Source: Chaetoderma sp. LZ-2023a
Taxonomy: Eukaryota; Mollusca; Caudofoveata; Chaetodermatida; Chaetodermatidae
NCBI GenBank assembly: GCA_034401795.1
Contig: CM067372.1
Coordinates: 19,817,722 to 19,881,721, forward strand
DNA: 64,000 nucleotides
Direction: 5' to 3'
The position numbers were made by a program, and so were the translations under genes. Shown here in pieces: positions 32,601 to 41,274 of this stretch; the stretch's first letter is position 1; the number at the start of each line of letters is the position of its first letter. Below the pieces are notes generated by a model that had not been told where the DNA came from, made no database searches, and was given only the letters and a program-made list of their open reading frames with translations.

Positions 32601-33480
32601 TGAGCAAGTTAGTCAAGGATAGCTTTTAAAAAACTCAAAACCAACTAAAGAGAGGGAAAAGATCATAAAGATCAGTAACCATAAGAAACCAGCATTGGAC
32701 AAAACTTTAAATGTAAATAAAGAGCAAGGCTGATTATGACGTCATCAATCCCATGACAGAAATTAAATCGGTCCGCAACAAGCATCTAAGTGCAAGAACG
32801 AATTGTATTCCTAACATAACGTCCTCACTTGGATATTCAGACTACACACCATCAGATACACAATGATAACAATGGTAAATAGTCATTATTTTTTCAAATA
32901 ATTCATATCACCTCATATCATTAATTAGATACCTGACACCTGGTATAGACAAACCATCCAACGTGATGCACTGGAGCACTCCACCAAGACTACGCCTCTT
33001 AACTCTCTCCACCTACGGGGAAGGAATTGGATCAAGAGGGCAAAGTGAGAAGACCTTTATATCAAGCCTCCAACTCACTGAGCATAGATTTTTTGGTTAG
33101 ATAACCTAACAGTATTAGTAGGAAATGGAACCGTGGTGGAGAGAAACAAACCCTCCTGTGCTGAGATGTCCACTACTAATGCAAATCCATACCTGTGGAC
33201 ATAAACACAAAGAGAGATTAGACTTATATAGCACCGAGTTGAAAAAAACAACTCAAACCGGCGCTCATCACGGTAAGCGCGAGTCCCGGAAACACATTAC
33301 ACCGGGGAAAAACTCGCTAGAATATAGTTGAAATCACCTGATAAAGAGATCAAGCTCCCTCCTCCGGAGAAGTCGCCCTTTCTGACATCTTTCTCTTTCT
33401 TTCCAGGTATATTCAGACTATTTTACACAGGTAAACGAGTGAAAACTTCTTAACAAGCACAAACGCATGTGAACTCTCTG

Positions 33481-33657
33481 CCAATAAATTAGCAAAGAGG
33501 AAGTAGTAGTCGGCGCATGCGCGGTGGTGGGGCCGGCATCCGCCTGACTACCTCTGTCTACCTGCCCAGTAGGGGCACCTAACTGTTTTTAATCTGAGTG
33601 TTTTATTGAGTGAACGCCAATATTTAGCAATATCAAAAGTATTAGGGAGGTAAGTAT
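33481..33657 (-). repeat. DIRS inverted terminal repeat, right
   Basis: Reverse complement of 26703-26876. Carries GCGCATGCGC at 33513-33522, a match to the palindromic NRF1-type core, in the region expected to hold the element's promoter. Confidence 0.92.
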
Positions 33658-33673
33658 ACTCTTGATGTGAAAA

Positions 33674-34987
33674 GCTATAATCCACAACAGCCGACAAGCC
33701 ACATCATGTATCTGGACGCTAACAATCTCTATGACTGGGCAATGAGCCAACACCTACCGGCTGGGGGGGGGGGGGCGTTTGAGTGGGTCGTTCCTACAGA
33801 ACAGGACAACTCATTGCTAGCCATAGAGATTACACAACATCCCGATGATGATGAAAAGGGTTACATCCTAGAGGTTGACCTTGAGTACCCACAAGAACTG
33901 CATGACATGCACAATGCCTACCCGCTGGCGCCTGAATGGATGAAGGTGAAGGGAGAGTGGCTCTCAGAGTATCAGTGTGCATTGGGCAAAGCGAAAACGC
34001 CAGCAGAAAAACTGATGCCTAACCTGAGACAAAGAGCGCTATGTCCTACACTACCACAACCTGAAGCTCTAACTTAACCTGGGTATGAGGTTGAAGAAAA
34101 TACACAGGGTTCTACGCTTCAATCAGTCAGCGTGGATGGAGCCTTACATCCATTCAACACAGAGCTCCGTAAGAAGGCCAACAGTGACTTTGAGAAGGAT
34201 CTCTACAAGCTGATGAATAACGCTGTCTTCGGTAAGACCATGGAGAACTTGCGCAAGCGAGTGGATGTCAAGCTAGTGCGGTCATCTGAGCCAAGCCCAA
34301 CTTCTCCCGGGCGAAGGTGTTCGATGATGATCTAGCTGCTCTCCACATGTACAAGACGAGTCTGCTGCTGAACCGCCCTGTCTATGTGGGAATGTCCATC
34401 CTGGACCTCTCAAAGCACCTGATGTATGACTTCTACTATAATGAACTGAAGCAACTATATGGTGCCAACTGTGAGCTCCTGTACACTGACAGCCTCTGGA
34501 GATTCAGACTGAAGATGTCTATGCTGATATGGCTGCGACGAGTGACCTCTATGACACAAGCGACTACCCAGTACCACACCTGCTGCACAGTATTGCCAAC
34601 AAGAAGGTCCTGGGCAAGATGAAGGATGAGTGTGCCGGGGTGCCAATCCAGGAGTTTGTTGGTCTGCGCCCGAAGATATATTCCATCAAGCAGTCGGATG
34701 AGCAGGAAATTAAGAAGGCAAAGGGTGTATGCAGGGCTGTGGTTAGACAGATTTGCCATGAGCAGTACAAGGAATGCCTCTTTGAGCAAAAGGTCTTCCA
34801 CCATGGTATGAACATGCTGCGAAGTGGGGGTCACCACTTCTATGGGGTCCACAAAAACAAGACAAGCCTCAGCCCCTCAGACACAAAGCGATGGATCGCT
34901 CCCGATGGTATTCACACCCTGGCTTATGGTCACAAGGATGCCACGCATCCCGTAACTCCAATGGATGTCGAAGAGCCGTTCATATGA
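33674..34987 (+). pseudogene. Polinton DNA polymerase B, polymerase half
   Basis: Palm motif A in IMYLDANNLYDWAMSQ (33700-33750), then a G13 run at 33763-33775. The region 34130-34335 has the fingers motif [18 protein letters not shown] (motif B). Motif C reads LLYTDSL at about 34476-34496: the family's TDTD repeat is reduced to a single TD, consistent with loss of one ACTGAC unit, so a catalytic Asp is gone. A one-base shift follows, and 34529-34987 gives the C-terminal part (QEFVGLRPKIYSI, HGMNMLRSGGHHFYGV) in another frame. Further stops lie near 34076. The gene is clearly dead. It ends tail-to-tail with the minus-strand structural gene, overlapping by 58 bp. Confidence 0.9.
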
Positions 34988-35677
34988 GCACCAACAGTCA
35001 GTGGAGGATGTCTAGTTGACGTAAGCACTCCCGGTGGAGGTAGCTGGGTGTCTGTAGGCATAAGCTGGAGCTCCTCCCGTACAAATGGCCACCTAGGACC
35101 TCCGTGCTGGCGTGCCAGGTAGTACAGCATAGGCTGTCCAGCTGTATCCACATACCTGTCAATCTTGTGTACATCTATCGACCAGTTTGGGTCAGTCGCC
35201 CGCCTACATCCACTCTCCAACTCGCCAGGCTCATATAAATACCGAACCATGGAATTCGATGGAAGTCTATCCTCTCAGCACAGCTCTTGAACAGAACATT
35301 GATGTTGGGCCACATAGGATTGCTGAATGGCATTGACAGGCTTCTGTCCTATCAGCCTAGTGACCTCAGCATTGGATCCCTCCACAACGGGCAAACCTCT
35401 CACCCATACTCTGGAACAGTCGCCAGTCGGGACAGCCATCTCCTTCGCCCCCCCGAACAGGTTCCAAATATGACACTAAGCTAGTGTTAGCCGGGATGCC
35501 CCTACCGCCGAAGTGGCACAGGGCGTTTGGCCGTTCGAGCGCCGACACGAGATCCTCATGGCCACTGGTCAGGCGAAGTAAAGCATACGACTTCGTTTTC
35601 TGTTGATAGAGAGCAATCAGCCAGATCGCGTACCTCACGGAGAACGTTGGTCCCAGCCACCACAAGTTTGAAGTCAT
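34930..35677 (-). pseudogene. Downstream pieces of the minus-strand Polinton structural-protein candidate
   Basis: Frames 35366-35677 and 34930-35250 continue the minus-strand gene whose start is at 36398, after a shift near 35580 and others near 35260. Readable segments include LERPNALCHFGGRGIPANTS and VHKIDRYVDTAGQPMLYYLA. I do not recognise the family from these pieces. Length and position, a long minus-strand gene next to polB, would suit a capsid protein. That is inference only. Confidence 0.4.
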
Positions 35678-36398
35678 CTAGCTCCCCCACCTCCTGGACC
35701 ACCCCTCCCTTCTGAACCAAGACTGCTACAGTTACGCAATCCAAGGCACCTCGTTGCAATGTCAACTCTAGACCCTGGTTAGCCGTGGCCTGGACCTGCT
35801 GATGCTCTCGCTCTACATGTAGGATTCGTTGTCTAGAGCCCGCACGTTTTAGTTCCTGGTCATTCTCATCATGCCACACCTGAAGTCGTGGAGAGGTCAT
35901 CGTTACATCCGGAAGATGTTCGGTGTACACCCGGAGGAACAGCTTGTCCTGTATCAAGGCTGGGTTCATGTGTGTGTTCTCGAGGAGGGAGAAGAGTGGC
36001 ACCGCGATTGGTATTTCTATGTCTGGTTGTAAGTCGAATTCTGTGGAGCCTTCATTACATCCGACGGCATAGTACCCTTTCCCCTTCGCGTAATAGGAAG
36101 GTCCATGAGCCAGTGGAGCCAGGATGTTGTTGCTCTGCATAATCTCCCACCTACTCACCACCTGTGGGAGCTCTACCTCCTTTGCCACTGCGCTCTTGAG
36201 CTTAAACTTGAGCATCATGCTCCTAATCTCATGGATCTGTCCCGAGATGGTGAAATCGATGAACTTCCCCACTGTGGATAAAGGGTTCGCATCATGGATA
36301 CCAGGTCAAATGACTGTCAGACAGTCATTCCGAGGATCAGTGTGGTGTGAGGCCACAGGTTCAACTGCCCCATCTGGGTGCTGTACATACTGCTGCAT
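35556..36398 (-). pseudogene. Polinton structural-protein candidate, N-terminal part
   Basis: A continuous frame of 280 residues from ATG at 36398, with one in-frame TGA at 36306-36308 (codon 31). Beta-rich segments appear, such as KFIDFTISGQIHEI, MLKFKLKSAVAKE, PDIEIPIAVPLFSLLEN and QDKLFLRVYTEHLP. A jelly-roll fold is plausible, and Polintons encode jelly-roll major and minor capsid proteins, but no diagnostic motif proves it. It is transcribed away from the 36434 gene from a shared 35-bp spacer. The C-terminal part continues in other frames to about 34930. Start choice: the ATG lies next to the promoter palindrome. Confidence 0.45.
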
Positions 36399-36433
36399 GT
36401 TTAAATGTCTGTATATACAGGTTTTAAACGGCG
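36399..36433. promoter_or_regulatory. Divergent promoter with AT palindrome
   Basis: The 35-bp spacer between the minus-strand ATG (36398) and the plus-strand ATG (36434). Holds CTGTATATACAG, a perfect palindrome with a TATATA core, flanked by TTTAAA on both sides. Similar in design to 39368-39399. Confidence 0.6.
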
Positions 36434-37323
36434 ATGTTTGGTAAAGTTCTCCAGCAGATCGTCTTGGAGGGCAGAAACCTGTTGGTGGCGGATGTAACAC
36501 ATCGACCACCTCCAAGAAGAAACCAGATGGTGGCCAGACCCTGCTCCCGAAGAGCATGCCGATTGCCAGAGTTCGACAACTACTTCGTGATGTCAACATT
36601 ATCCATGAGCGAGCCAAGGTTCCCCCCTCCGTCTGATGCAGAGATACTGACTGCCATAGTGGAGACCACACCAGCCCGTAGTACGAAGGAATTATTGACA
36701 GTGCCCAGGGCTGATCACTAAATCTCCCCAGGACACCAACCAAGAGTCCTGTAATTCTAGCTCTCCAGAAGGCTAGGGTTGATCCCAAAGATCTCCTAAC
36801 TGTAGGGAAGTGGGCTGGTATATTCAATATCCACACTGATGATGAACACCGGATGTTGGATGATATACAGGCTGGGGCCATAGATTACTTCCGAGATGAC
36901 ATCAGTACACGTGTGACTGAAAGCCGTGAGGCTGGGCATGCCACAGGGTTGGCTGCCGGCCATACCGAAGGTAGAGAGGAGGGGTTGGCTGCCGGCCATA
37001 CCGAAGGTAGAAAGGAGGCCATTGTGCACATCTTCAATGAAAGAGGGCGCGAGAGGCTGGCGAGAGAAGAGGCAGTATTTAGAATATTCCCCGAGAAGAA
37101 CTACCTGGACTACATCATCAATATGGCAAATGCTAAGAAGGCATGGGCGAAGTGGATCTTCCGCAAGAAGTTTCAGAGGAATAGAGTCATAGCCTCTGAT
37201 CCTCAGTGGATAGAGTTTCAGAAAGACTTACCCAAACCCTCTGGGGCTGCGGAGTCTATGGACGAAGCAGCGGAAACCGTGGACGAAGCAGCGGAGACCG
37301 CGGACGAAGTTCATCATGCCTGA
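36434..37323 (+). pseudogene. Polinton gene of unknown function with 12-residue tandem repeat
   Basis: Two plus-strand frames, 36434-36721 (95 codons from ATG) and a second running from about 36746 to 37323, joined by a one-base shift near 36715. The second part contains LTVGKWAGIFNIHTDDEH, a perfect 36-bp tandem duplication (36946-36981 and 36982-37017) giving two copies of GLAAGHTEGREE, then IFPEKNYLDYIINMANAKKA and a C-terminal acidic repeat (DEAAETVDEAAETADE). Probably soluble and partly helical. It lies between the capsid candidate and the ATPase. I do not recognise a function; a virion or DNA-processing role is only inferred from the neighbours. Confidence 0.55.
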
Positions 37324-37362
37324 AAAAAACATCCCGACTGACACACTGCTCCTTGCAGAGTG

Positions 37363-38052
37363 CTAGCGCAGCTGCGCATGTCGACCCGACTGACATGTGA
37401 GCTTCCTGGAGGAATTCAACTTGTAGCTGAAGCTTTCTGTTTTCTCCAGTGAGGGCTTGAAGTGTGCAATCTCCCCTGTCTCCTTGTTGCTGAAGATAAA
37501 GAGGTATAGATCTGCGACCTTCTGCACACCTGCGATGAAGTCTTGCTTGGTCTCCTTGAGGGTCAGGCTGCCGTATATCGTCTCAAAAAGGGCATGACCA
37601 CTCTTCAAACTAAAGTACAGGAGCCTCGCATTGTGCCGGATATCTGGCGATATCTCACGGGTGTACTTCTGACAGAGGATGAAGACAGTGATCTTGGTGT
37701 GCCGAATGCATCTGGTGATGTTGCTGAGGTATGTGACTGTCTTCTGGTCCATTGCGGGGTCGTAGATAACTAGAACAAGTGGTTCAGTTAGTCGAGCCAC
37801 AAGCAGCTTCTCCATCAGTGCTTGCAGGTTGTGCGTCTTGGTGATTGGACCATTGTACCACTGATCATTATTGTCGACTGCCTCAGTGGCGGAGTCGGAC
37901 ACCAGGAGGATGTATCGAGACTGAAGATGTTCGGCGAGCAGGGCCCGCAGCAAGATGTTTTCCCCGTGTCCTGACAGGGTAATGATCAGTACCACCTGAC
38001 CGGCATCATTTGGTCTACTACTGTATGGCACTGACATGTTGCGCATGCGCAT
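37363..38052 (-). CDS. Polinton packaging ATPase (FtsK/HerA type), degenerate Walker A
   Basis: 229 codons from ATG, close to the usual length for Polinton genome-packaging ATPases. The Walker A position (residues about 24-34) reads LSGHGENILL instead of the GxxGxGK[ST] form, lacking Lys and Ser/Thr, so ATP binding should fail. The Walker B position reads LVLVIYDPAMD. Downstream, VFILCQKYTREISPDIRHNA and ETIYGSL match the family's C-terminal pattern. An intact enzyme would drive DNA into the virion-like particle. Unlike most genes here the frame is uninterrupted. Its first codons overlap the end of the 38018-38302 ORF by 35 bp. TGCGCATGCGCA at 38040-38051 overlaps the start. Confidence 0.8.
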   Translation of the reverse strand: MRMRNMSVPYSSRPNDAGQVVLIITLSGHGENILLRALLAEHLQSRYILLVSDSATEAVDNNDQWYNGPITKTHNLQALMEKLLVARLTEPLVLVIYDPAMDQKTVTYLSNITRCIRHTKITVFILCQKYTREISPDIRHNARLLYFSLKSGHALFETIYGSLTLKETKQDFIAGVQKVADLYLFIFSNKETGEIAHFKPSLEKTESFSYKLNSSRKLTCQSGRHAQLR

Positions 38053-38302
38053 GAAGGATGGCCAACAGCCCTTCAGCCGCAGCCTCGTCTATATCTGGGA
38101 GATTAAATGGCAGTATTTCCTGTACTAGCTTTTTTGCTTGCTGTGTGGGTAGCATTGTCCCGCCACCGGATATGAAGGATGCGATAGAGGCGTCAAGCAT
38201 GAAATCCCAACAACAGCTGAGAAGGTAACGCAGAGGGCCTGTGTCAGTACCCGCAATGTCTAGCACCTCGAGTATCCGTATGATGCAAGCTCGAGCAGCC
38301 AT
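38018..38302 (-). CDS. Small Polinton ORF, unknown function
   Basis: 94 residues from ATG at 38302, intact. Begins MAARACIIRILEVLDIAG, with a mostly helical, moderately hydrophobic sequence (LRYLLSCCWDFMLDASIASF) and a C-terminal acidic patch (PDIDEAAAEGLL). Overlaps the ATPase start by 35 bp on the same strand, which suggests genuine compact coding. TTTAAG lies just upstream of the ATG. No family recognised. Confidence 0.5.
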   Translation of the reverse strand: MAARACIIRILEVLDIAGTDTGPLRYLLSCCWDFMLDASIASFISGGGTMLPTQQAKKLVQEILPFNLPDIDEAAAEGLLAILHAHAQHVSAIQ

Positions 38303-38793
38303 ACTTAAACGGCAGGCCAAAGAACCCTGACTTCTTCACCTCGGGTAGTTGGAGCTTTGCTGTTGCATTCGCTTGGCCATCCACCGTGATATGGCTCAGG
38401 TTGATGGTGCCTACCTTGAGATTCTCCACATCTTGTTGAATGAGCTCTGTGGTTCCAGGAGATCCTTAACCAGGTCCTGTGTGTAGGACTCTGCCATAAT
38501 CTTGATGGCAACAGCCTCGTCGACTCCTAGCATACCTGGCATCACTGCCCTGTCTTTGATGCCCATCACCTTGTATACAGTCTTGGCCTTGTTGATGGCT
38601 GATTGCCCTACCATGTCAGTGTTTCCGATAAGATCTCTGGCTGGGATGGTACCTCGGATCTCTCGAGGTTCTCCCTTCTCATCGAAGTCTAGGAAGGAGA
38701 CGGGGCAACAGTCTCATCTGAACCGAGGCATGCCTCTCCCAAGTCAGCGAGATCACCTAGCTCTTTGCTCTCTAGGTCTGTGAGTGACAGAGA
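38244..38793 (-). pseudogene. Polinton gene of unknown function, two frameshifts
   Basis: Starts at ATG 38793 with MSLSLTDLESKELGDLADLG. It shifts frame near 38690 into a stretch with GEPREIRGTIPARDLIG and AVMPGMLGVDEAVAIKIMAE, then shifts again near 38430 into a C-terminal part with VGTINLSHITVDGQANATA and KKSGFFGLPFKYG. The C-terminal beta-like pattern could belong to a minor capsid protein, but nothing diagnostic is seen. Upstream of the ATG (38794-38836) lies a promoter-like block resembling that of the 39367 gene. Confidence 0.5.
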
Positions 38794-38838
38794 CATTGTT
38801 GAGGTATACAATATATTGCTATACATAGCAGCTTAAAC
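38794..38838 (-). promoter_or_regulatory. Promoter-like block upstream of the 38793 gene
   Basis: On the minus strand: GGTTTAAGCTGCTAT, then TATAGCA, then an AT-rich spacer to the ATG. The same order (GGTTTAAACTGCTAT, TATAGCA) precedes the 39367 gene, and a TTTAAA/TATA pair lies at 36399-36433. Confidence 0.55.
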
Positions 38839-39240
38839 CTAGACATAGGCCACGATGATCTCAGCCATAGCACTCGTCGCTAGTCTTAGAACCACGGCTT
38901 CCATTAGAGGGATGCATTCGCCCATGATCTTGGCGGCAACAGTATAGGAGGCGGCACCGATGGCGATCTTCGGGATGGGATGTGTTATTCCTAGACAGTG
39001 GTCGACAACCGTACTCGCCACTGTAGCAAGGACAGCGGCTCCAGCGGCAGGAATAACCTCATTACCACCTGTCATCTTCACCCTGGCCACATTCGCAGCC
39101 ACGTTACTGGCGACATGAATGGCCAGGGGCTTAGCCTGTGTCAGTAGCTTCTGGGTCTTGCTTTTGAGCAGCTTCTCCACCTTCTGGAGACTCGCCTGGC
39201 TCACTGGGATTTGCTTTATAATCTGTACCGACGTCATCAT
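38839..39240 (-). CDS. Polinton membrane-protein candidate
   Basis: 133 residues from a double ATG. After a basic amphipathic start (KVEKLLKSKTQKLLTQAK) come three hydrophobic stretches: VIPAAGAAVLATVASTVV, IAIGAASYTVAAKIMG and VVLRLATSAMAEIIVAYV, probably membrane-associated helices. The first 110 bp overlap the end of the 39131-39367 ORF in a different frame. The two may be separate overlapping genes, or one gene with a frameshift. No family recognised. Confidence 0.5.
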   Translation of the reverse strand: MMTSVQIIKQIPVSQASLQKVEKLLKSKTQKLLTQAKPLAIHVASNVAANVARVKMTGGNEVIPAAGAAVLATVASTVVDHCLGITHPIPKIAIGAASYTVAAKIMGECIPLMEAVVLRLATSAMAEIIVAYV

Positions 39241-39367
39241 TTAAGCCGTCTTTATAGAGCAAAGTATGCAACGAGGTAAAACGTGGACGTTCTACCTCGA
39301 GAGCGCTAAGCAGATCTGACCAGTCTGCATCTGTTAGCTGATTAGATTGGTACTCAGGAATATCCAT
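39131..39367 (-). CDS. Small acidic Polinton ORF
   Basis: 78 residues from ATG at 39367: MDIPEYQSNQLTDADWSDLL, then a Glu/Gly/Pro-rich tail (ESPEGGEAAQKQDPEATDTG). Intact frame. Transcribed from the 32-bp divergent spacer shared with the 39400 gene. Could be the N-terminal part of the downstream membrane protein if a frameshift occurred in the overlap. Unknown function. Confidence 0.45.
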   Translation of the reverse strand: MDIPEYQSNQLTDADWSDLLSALEVERPRFTSLHTLLYKDGLNDDVGTDYKANPSEPGESPEGGEAAQKQDPEATDTG

Positions 39368-39399
39368 ACAGTTCTGTGCTATAAATAGCAGTTTAAACC
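39368..39399. promoter_or_regulatory. Divergent promoter with AT palindrome
   Basis: The 32-bp spacer between the minus-strand ATG (39367) and plus-strand ATG (39400). It contains TGCTATAAATAGCA, a near-palindrome carrying TATAAATA, and TTTAAAC next to the plus-strand start. Confidence 0.6.
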
Positions 39400-39936
39400 A
39401 TGGTCCTACTAGTACTATGTACTAGGTACTATGATGTCTTCCACGCCGAATTGAAGGACTATAAGAAAAAGTCACCACATGAGCTCGCCTAGCTCTCTAA
39501 CGCTGAGGTAGCAGAGGAGCTGACAGCTGTGAAACTCTACCTAGGATTTGGTAAGGGGCAGATATGCTTCGTCGAATACCTTATTATGGGAGGCAGTATT
39601 GTAGAGCAGCTCCAGCATATTAAGGGATTCTACAAGGATCGGGAGCATCCGTCGGACGTGTTCCAGCAGTTACAGGCATCCATGGCATCTCCCGACTCTG
39701 AGTTGAATAAGGCTCTGCGATACTACAAGCTGGAAAAAGGCTGTACCACCGAACCATACAGTCCTTGGGTGCGTATGCCGACATCGTGTTTGGGGGCTGT
39801 CGAGCAGACCAAGCTAGTTCAGGCAATCTCAGCCATGATACCCACACCGCTCGTAGAGCAGGATCTCAAGCTATGTGAGCAGGATCTACTAGCCGCGGAG
39901 AAGACTGGTGATGAGCACAGCAATAGCCAGACCTGA
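39400..39936 (+). pseudogene. Polinton gene of unknown function, one stop
   Basis: Frame of 178 codons from ATG at 39400, broken only by TAG at 39490-39492 (codon 31). The N-terminus reads MVLLVLCTRYYDVFHAELK. The main part has LYLGFGKGQICFVEYLIMGG, a helical HIKGFYKDREHPSDVFQQLQ stretch and a C-terminal QDLKLCEQDLLAAEK. No enzymatic motif recognised. The last 48 bp overlap the end of the opposing 445-codon gene. Confidence 0.5.
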
Positions 39937-41226
39937 CACCACACGTAGGGCTATCGTCCTGCTAGCAGTGCTCTCATCGGAAACAATGCTGGGCGGGGTG
40001 GTGGGTGTCAGCACGTGTCGCCGTTTGTCATCCAGCACTCCTGCTGTTGTCGGAACTGCTGTTCCAACGGTTGGAATGATAGTCGGAACGACATGCGTGG
40101 CCGAGTTGATGTCAGTGTTAAACCCAAAATGCACACCTGGGGAATTCCCCTCGACTATCATGTTAATGTACCCCTTAATCTTCAGATCCTCGCCATTCAC
40201 AATCATATTGCTCGAAATAAGCCATAGGTGTAGCGATATAGTGAAGTCGAGCTTACGACGGGCCTTCTGTAAGGCTTGCTGAAACTTGACAATGAGGCTA
40301 CTGGGATCTGCAACAATGATTATGTCCTCAACGAGACTGCTGAACACTGCCTGCACCTCTTTTCCACTCACCCCATCTACGGAATATTGCAGTTTAGTCT
40401 GGGCTGTCAGGAGACAATAACATAATGCTTCTAAGGACTGGTTGATTCGACCGATGCCTGCTGGTGTGAGCCCTGAGGTTGCGTGAGGGACAAAGTATTT
40501 CCACGCTTCTGGATGGTCCTGCCTGATTCCGGTGATATGCATATTCTGCACCAGTGCCCCGGGCTCTGAGTCTGGATTGAATGAGAATGTCGCTGTCTTC
40601 CGACAGCCTATTTTTCGGGGTGTTTGATAGGGGGAGCCTGAGTAGTCTCGTCTCGGGTCGGCATACATAACGCCTAGACCACTGTTGTCTCCACCATGGA
40701 AACGATAGTCTGAGTGGGCATTGAACTGTCGTTGGAGTCTACTGGCTGCTGAGAGACTGTAGTTAGCGGTGCCCACGGTCTGCGGATCAAAATGATTTGT
40801 ATCAGGCAGGCTTGCGCCCAGCTCATGGAGGATTCGTCTCACCGTGTAGTACACATGAAATCTGAAACAGCTGGCAATGAGCACAGCTTCGGAGGTACCA
40901 GAATATGAGTGCAGCAAACCCGCGCCGATGCCGCATCCTGCCGTGGCACACCACGCGGCAAAGTTCAGCTGTTGATTCCAGAACGAGTGATTCGGGCCTG
41001 CCATCCAGGTATGAGCTTTCTTCACATCCTTGATGGCGATTGCGAGGTTGGTCAGTGGTCGTGGATTGATGGGGAAGCTGATGCGGGACAGCCCGTCGAC
41101 TGTGATCAAAATAGTTGTTAGGTCTGCTATGTCATCCAGGAGACCACGTGTCGAGCGGGTCCAGAGTGTACCTAGGAGGGGCGGTTGGCTCTGGTCAATT
41201 GTCGTGAGGTTCGTCGGGAAGGCCAT
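39889..41226 (-). CDS. Polinton conserved large protein with C-terminal membrane anchor
   Basis: 445 codons, intact, from ATG at 41226, the longest undamaged gene of this element. Contains NHSFWNQQLNFAAWCATAGCGIG near residues 80-100, a block I associate with a conserved but unassigned Polinton protein, then GGDNSGLGVMYADPRRDYSG and LVQNMHITGIRQDHPEAW. It ends in a single hydrophobic segment (TIALRVVSGLAIAVLITSLL) and a short basic tail, suggesting a type II or tail anchor. Possible role in the particle or at a membrane; not established. TTTAAG and CTATAG lie upstream of the start, loosely like the other promoters here. Confidence 0.6.
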   Translation of the reverse strand: MAFPTNLTTIDQSQPPLLGTLWTRSTRGLLDDIADLTTILITVDGLSRISFPINPRPLTNLAIAIKDVKKAHTWMAGPNHSFWNQQLNFAAWCATAGCGIGAGLLHSYSGTSEAVLIASCFRFHVYYTVRRILHELGASLPDTNHFDPQTVGTANYSLSAASRLQRQFNAHSDYRFHGGDNSGLGVMYADPRRDYSGSPYQTPRKIGCRKTATFSFNPDSEPGALVQNMHITGIRQDHPEAWKYFVPHATSGLTPAGIGRINQSLEALCYCLLTAQTKLQYSVDGVSGKEVQAVFSSLVEDIIIVADPSSLIVKFQQALQKARRKLDFTISLHLWLISSNMIVNGEDLKIKGYINMIVEGNSPGVHFGFNTDINSATHVVPTIIPTVGTAVPTTAGVLDDKRRHVLTPTTPPSIVSDESTASRTIALRVVSGLAIAVLITSLLRG

Positions 41227-41274
41227 CTATAGTAGTCATCTTAAAGCCGCTGTTCCAACCATGGACGCAACATA

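Larger units (their letters stand above)
26662..33672 (-). mobile_element. DIRS-type retrotransposon inserted in the Polinton polymerase gene
   Basis: 7.0-kb minus-strand element with gag-like ORFs, RT, RNase H, a DAM-like methyltransferase domain and tyrosine recombinase, bounded by inverted terminal repeats of about 175 bp. An internal region (26947-27046) is complementary to both extreme ends, the diagnostic DIRS circle-junction template. No target duplication is evident, as expected for recombinase-mediated insertion. Ends are set by that match to within a few bases. Confidence 0.93.

Noticed and set aside
36306-36881. 191-codon minus-strand frame ending at 36306
   Set aside because: Only its last 30 codons belong to the minus-strand gene starting at 36398; the rest is antisense to the 36434 gene.
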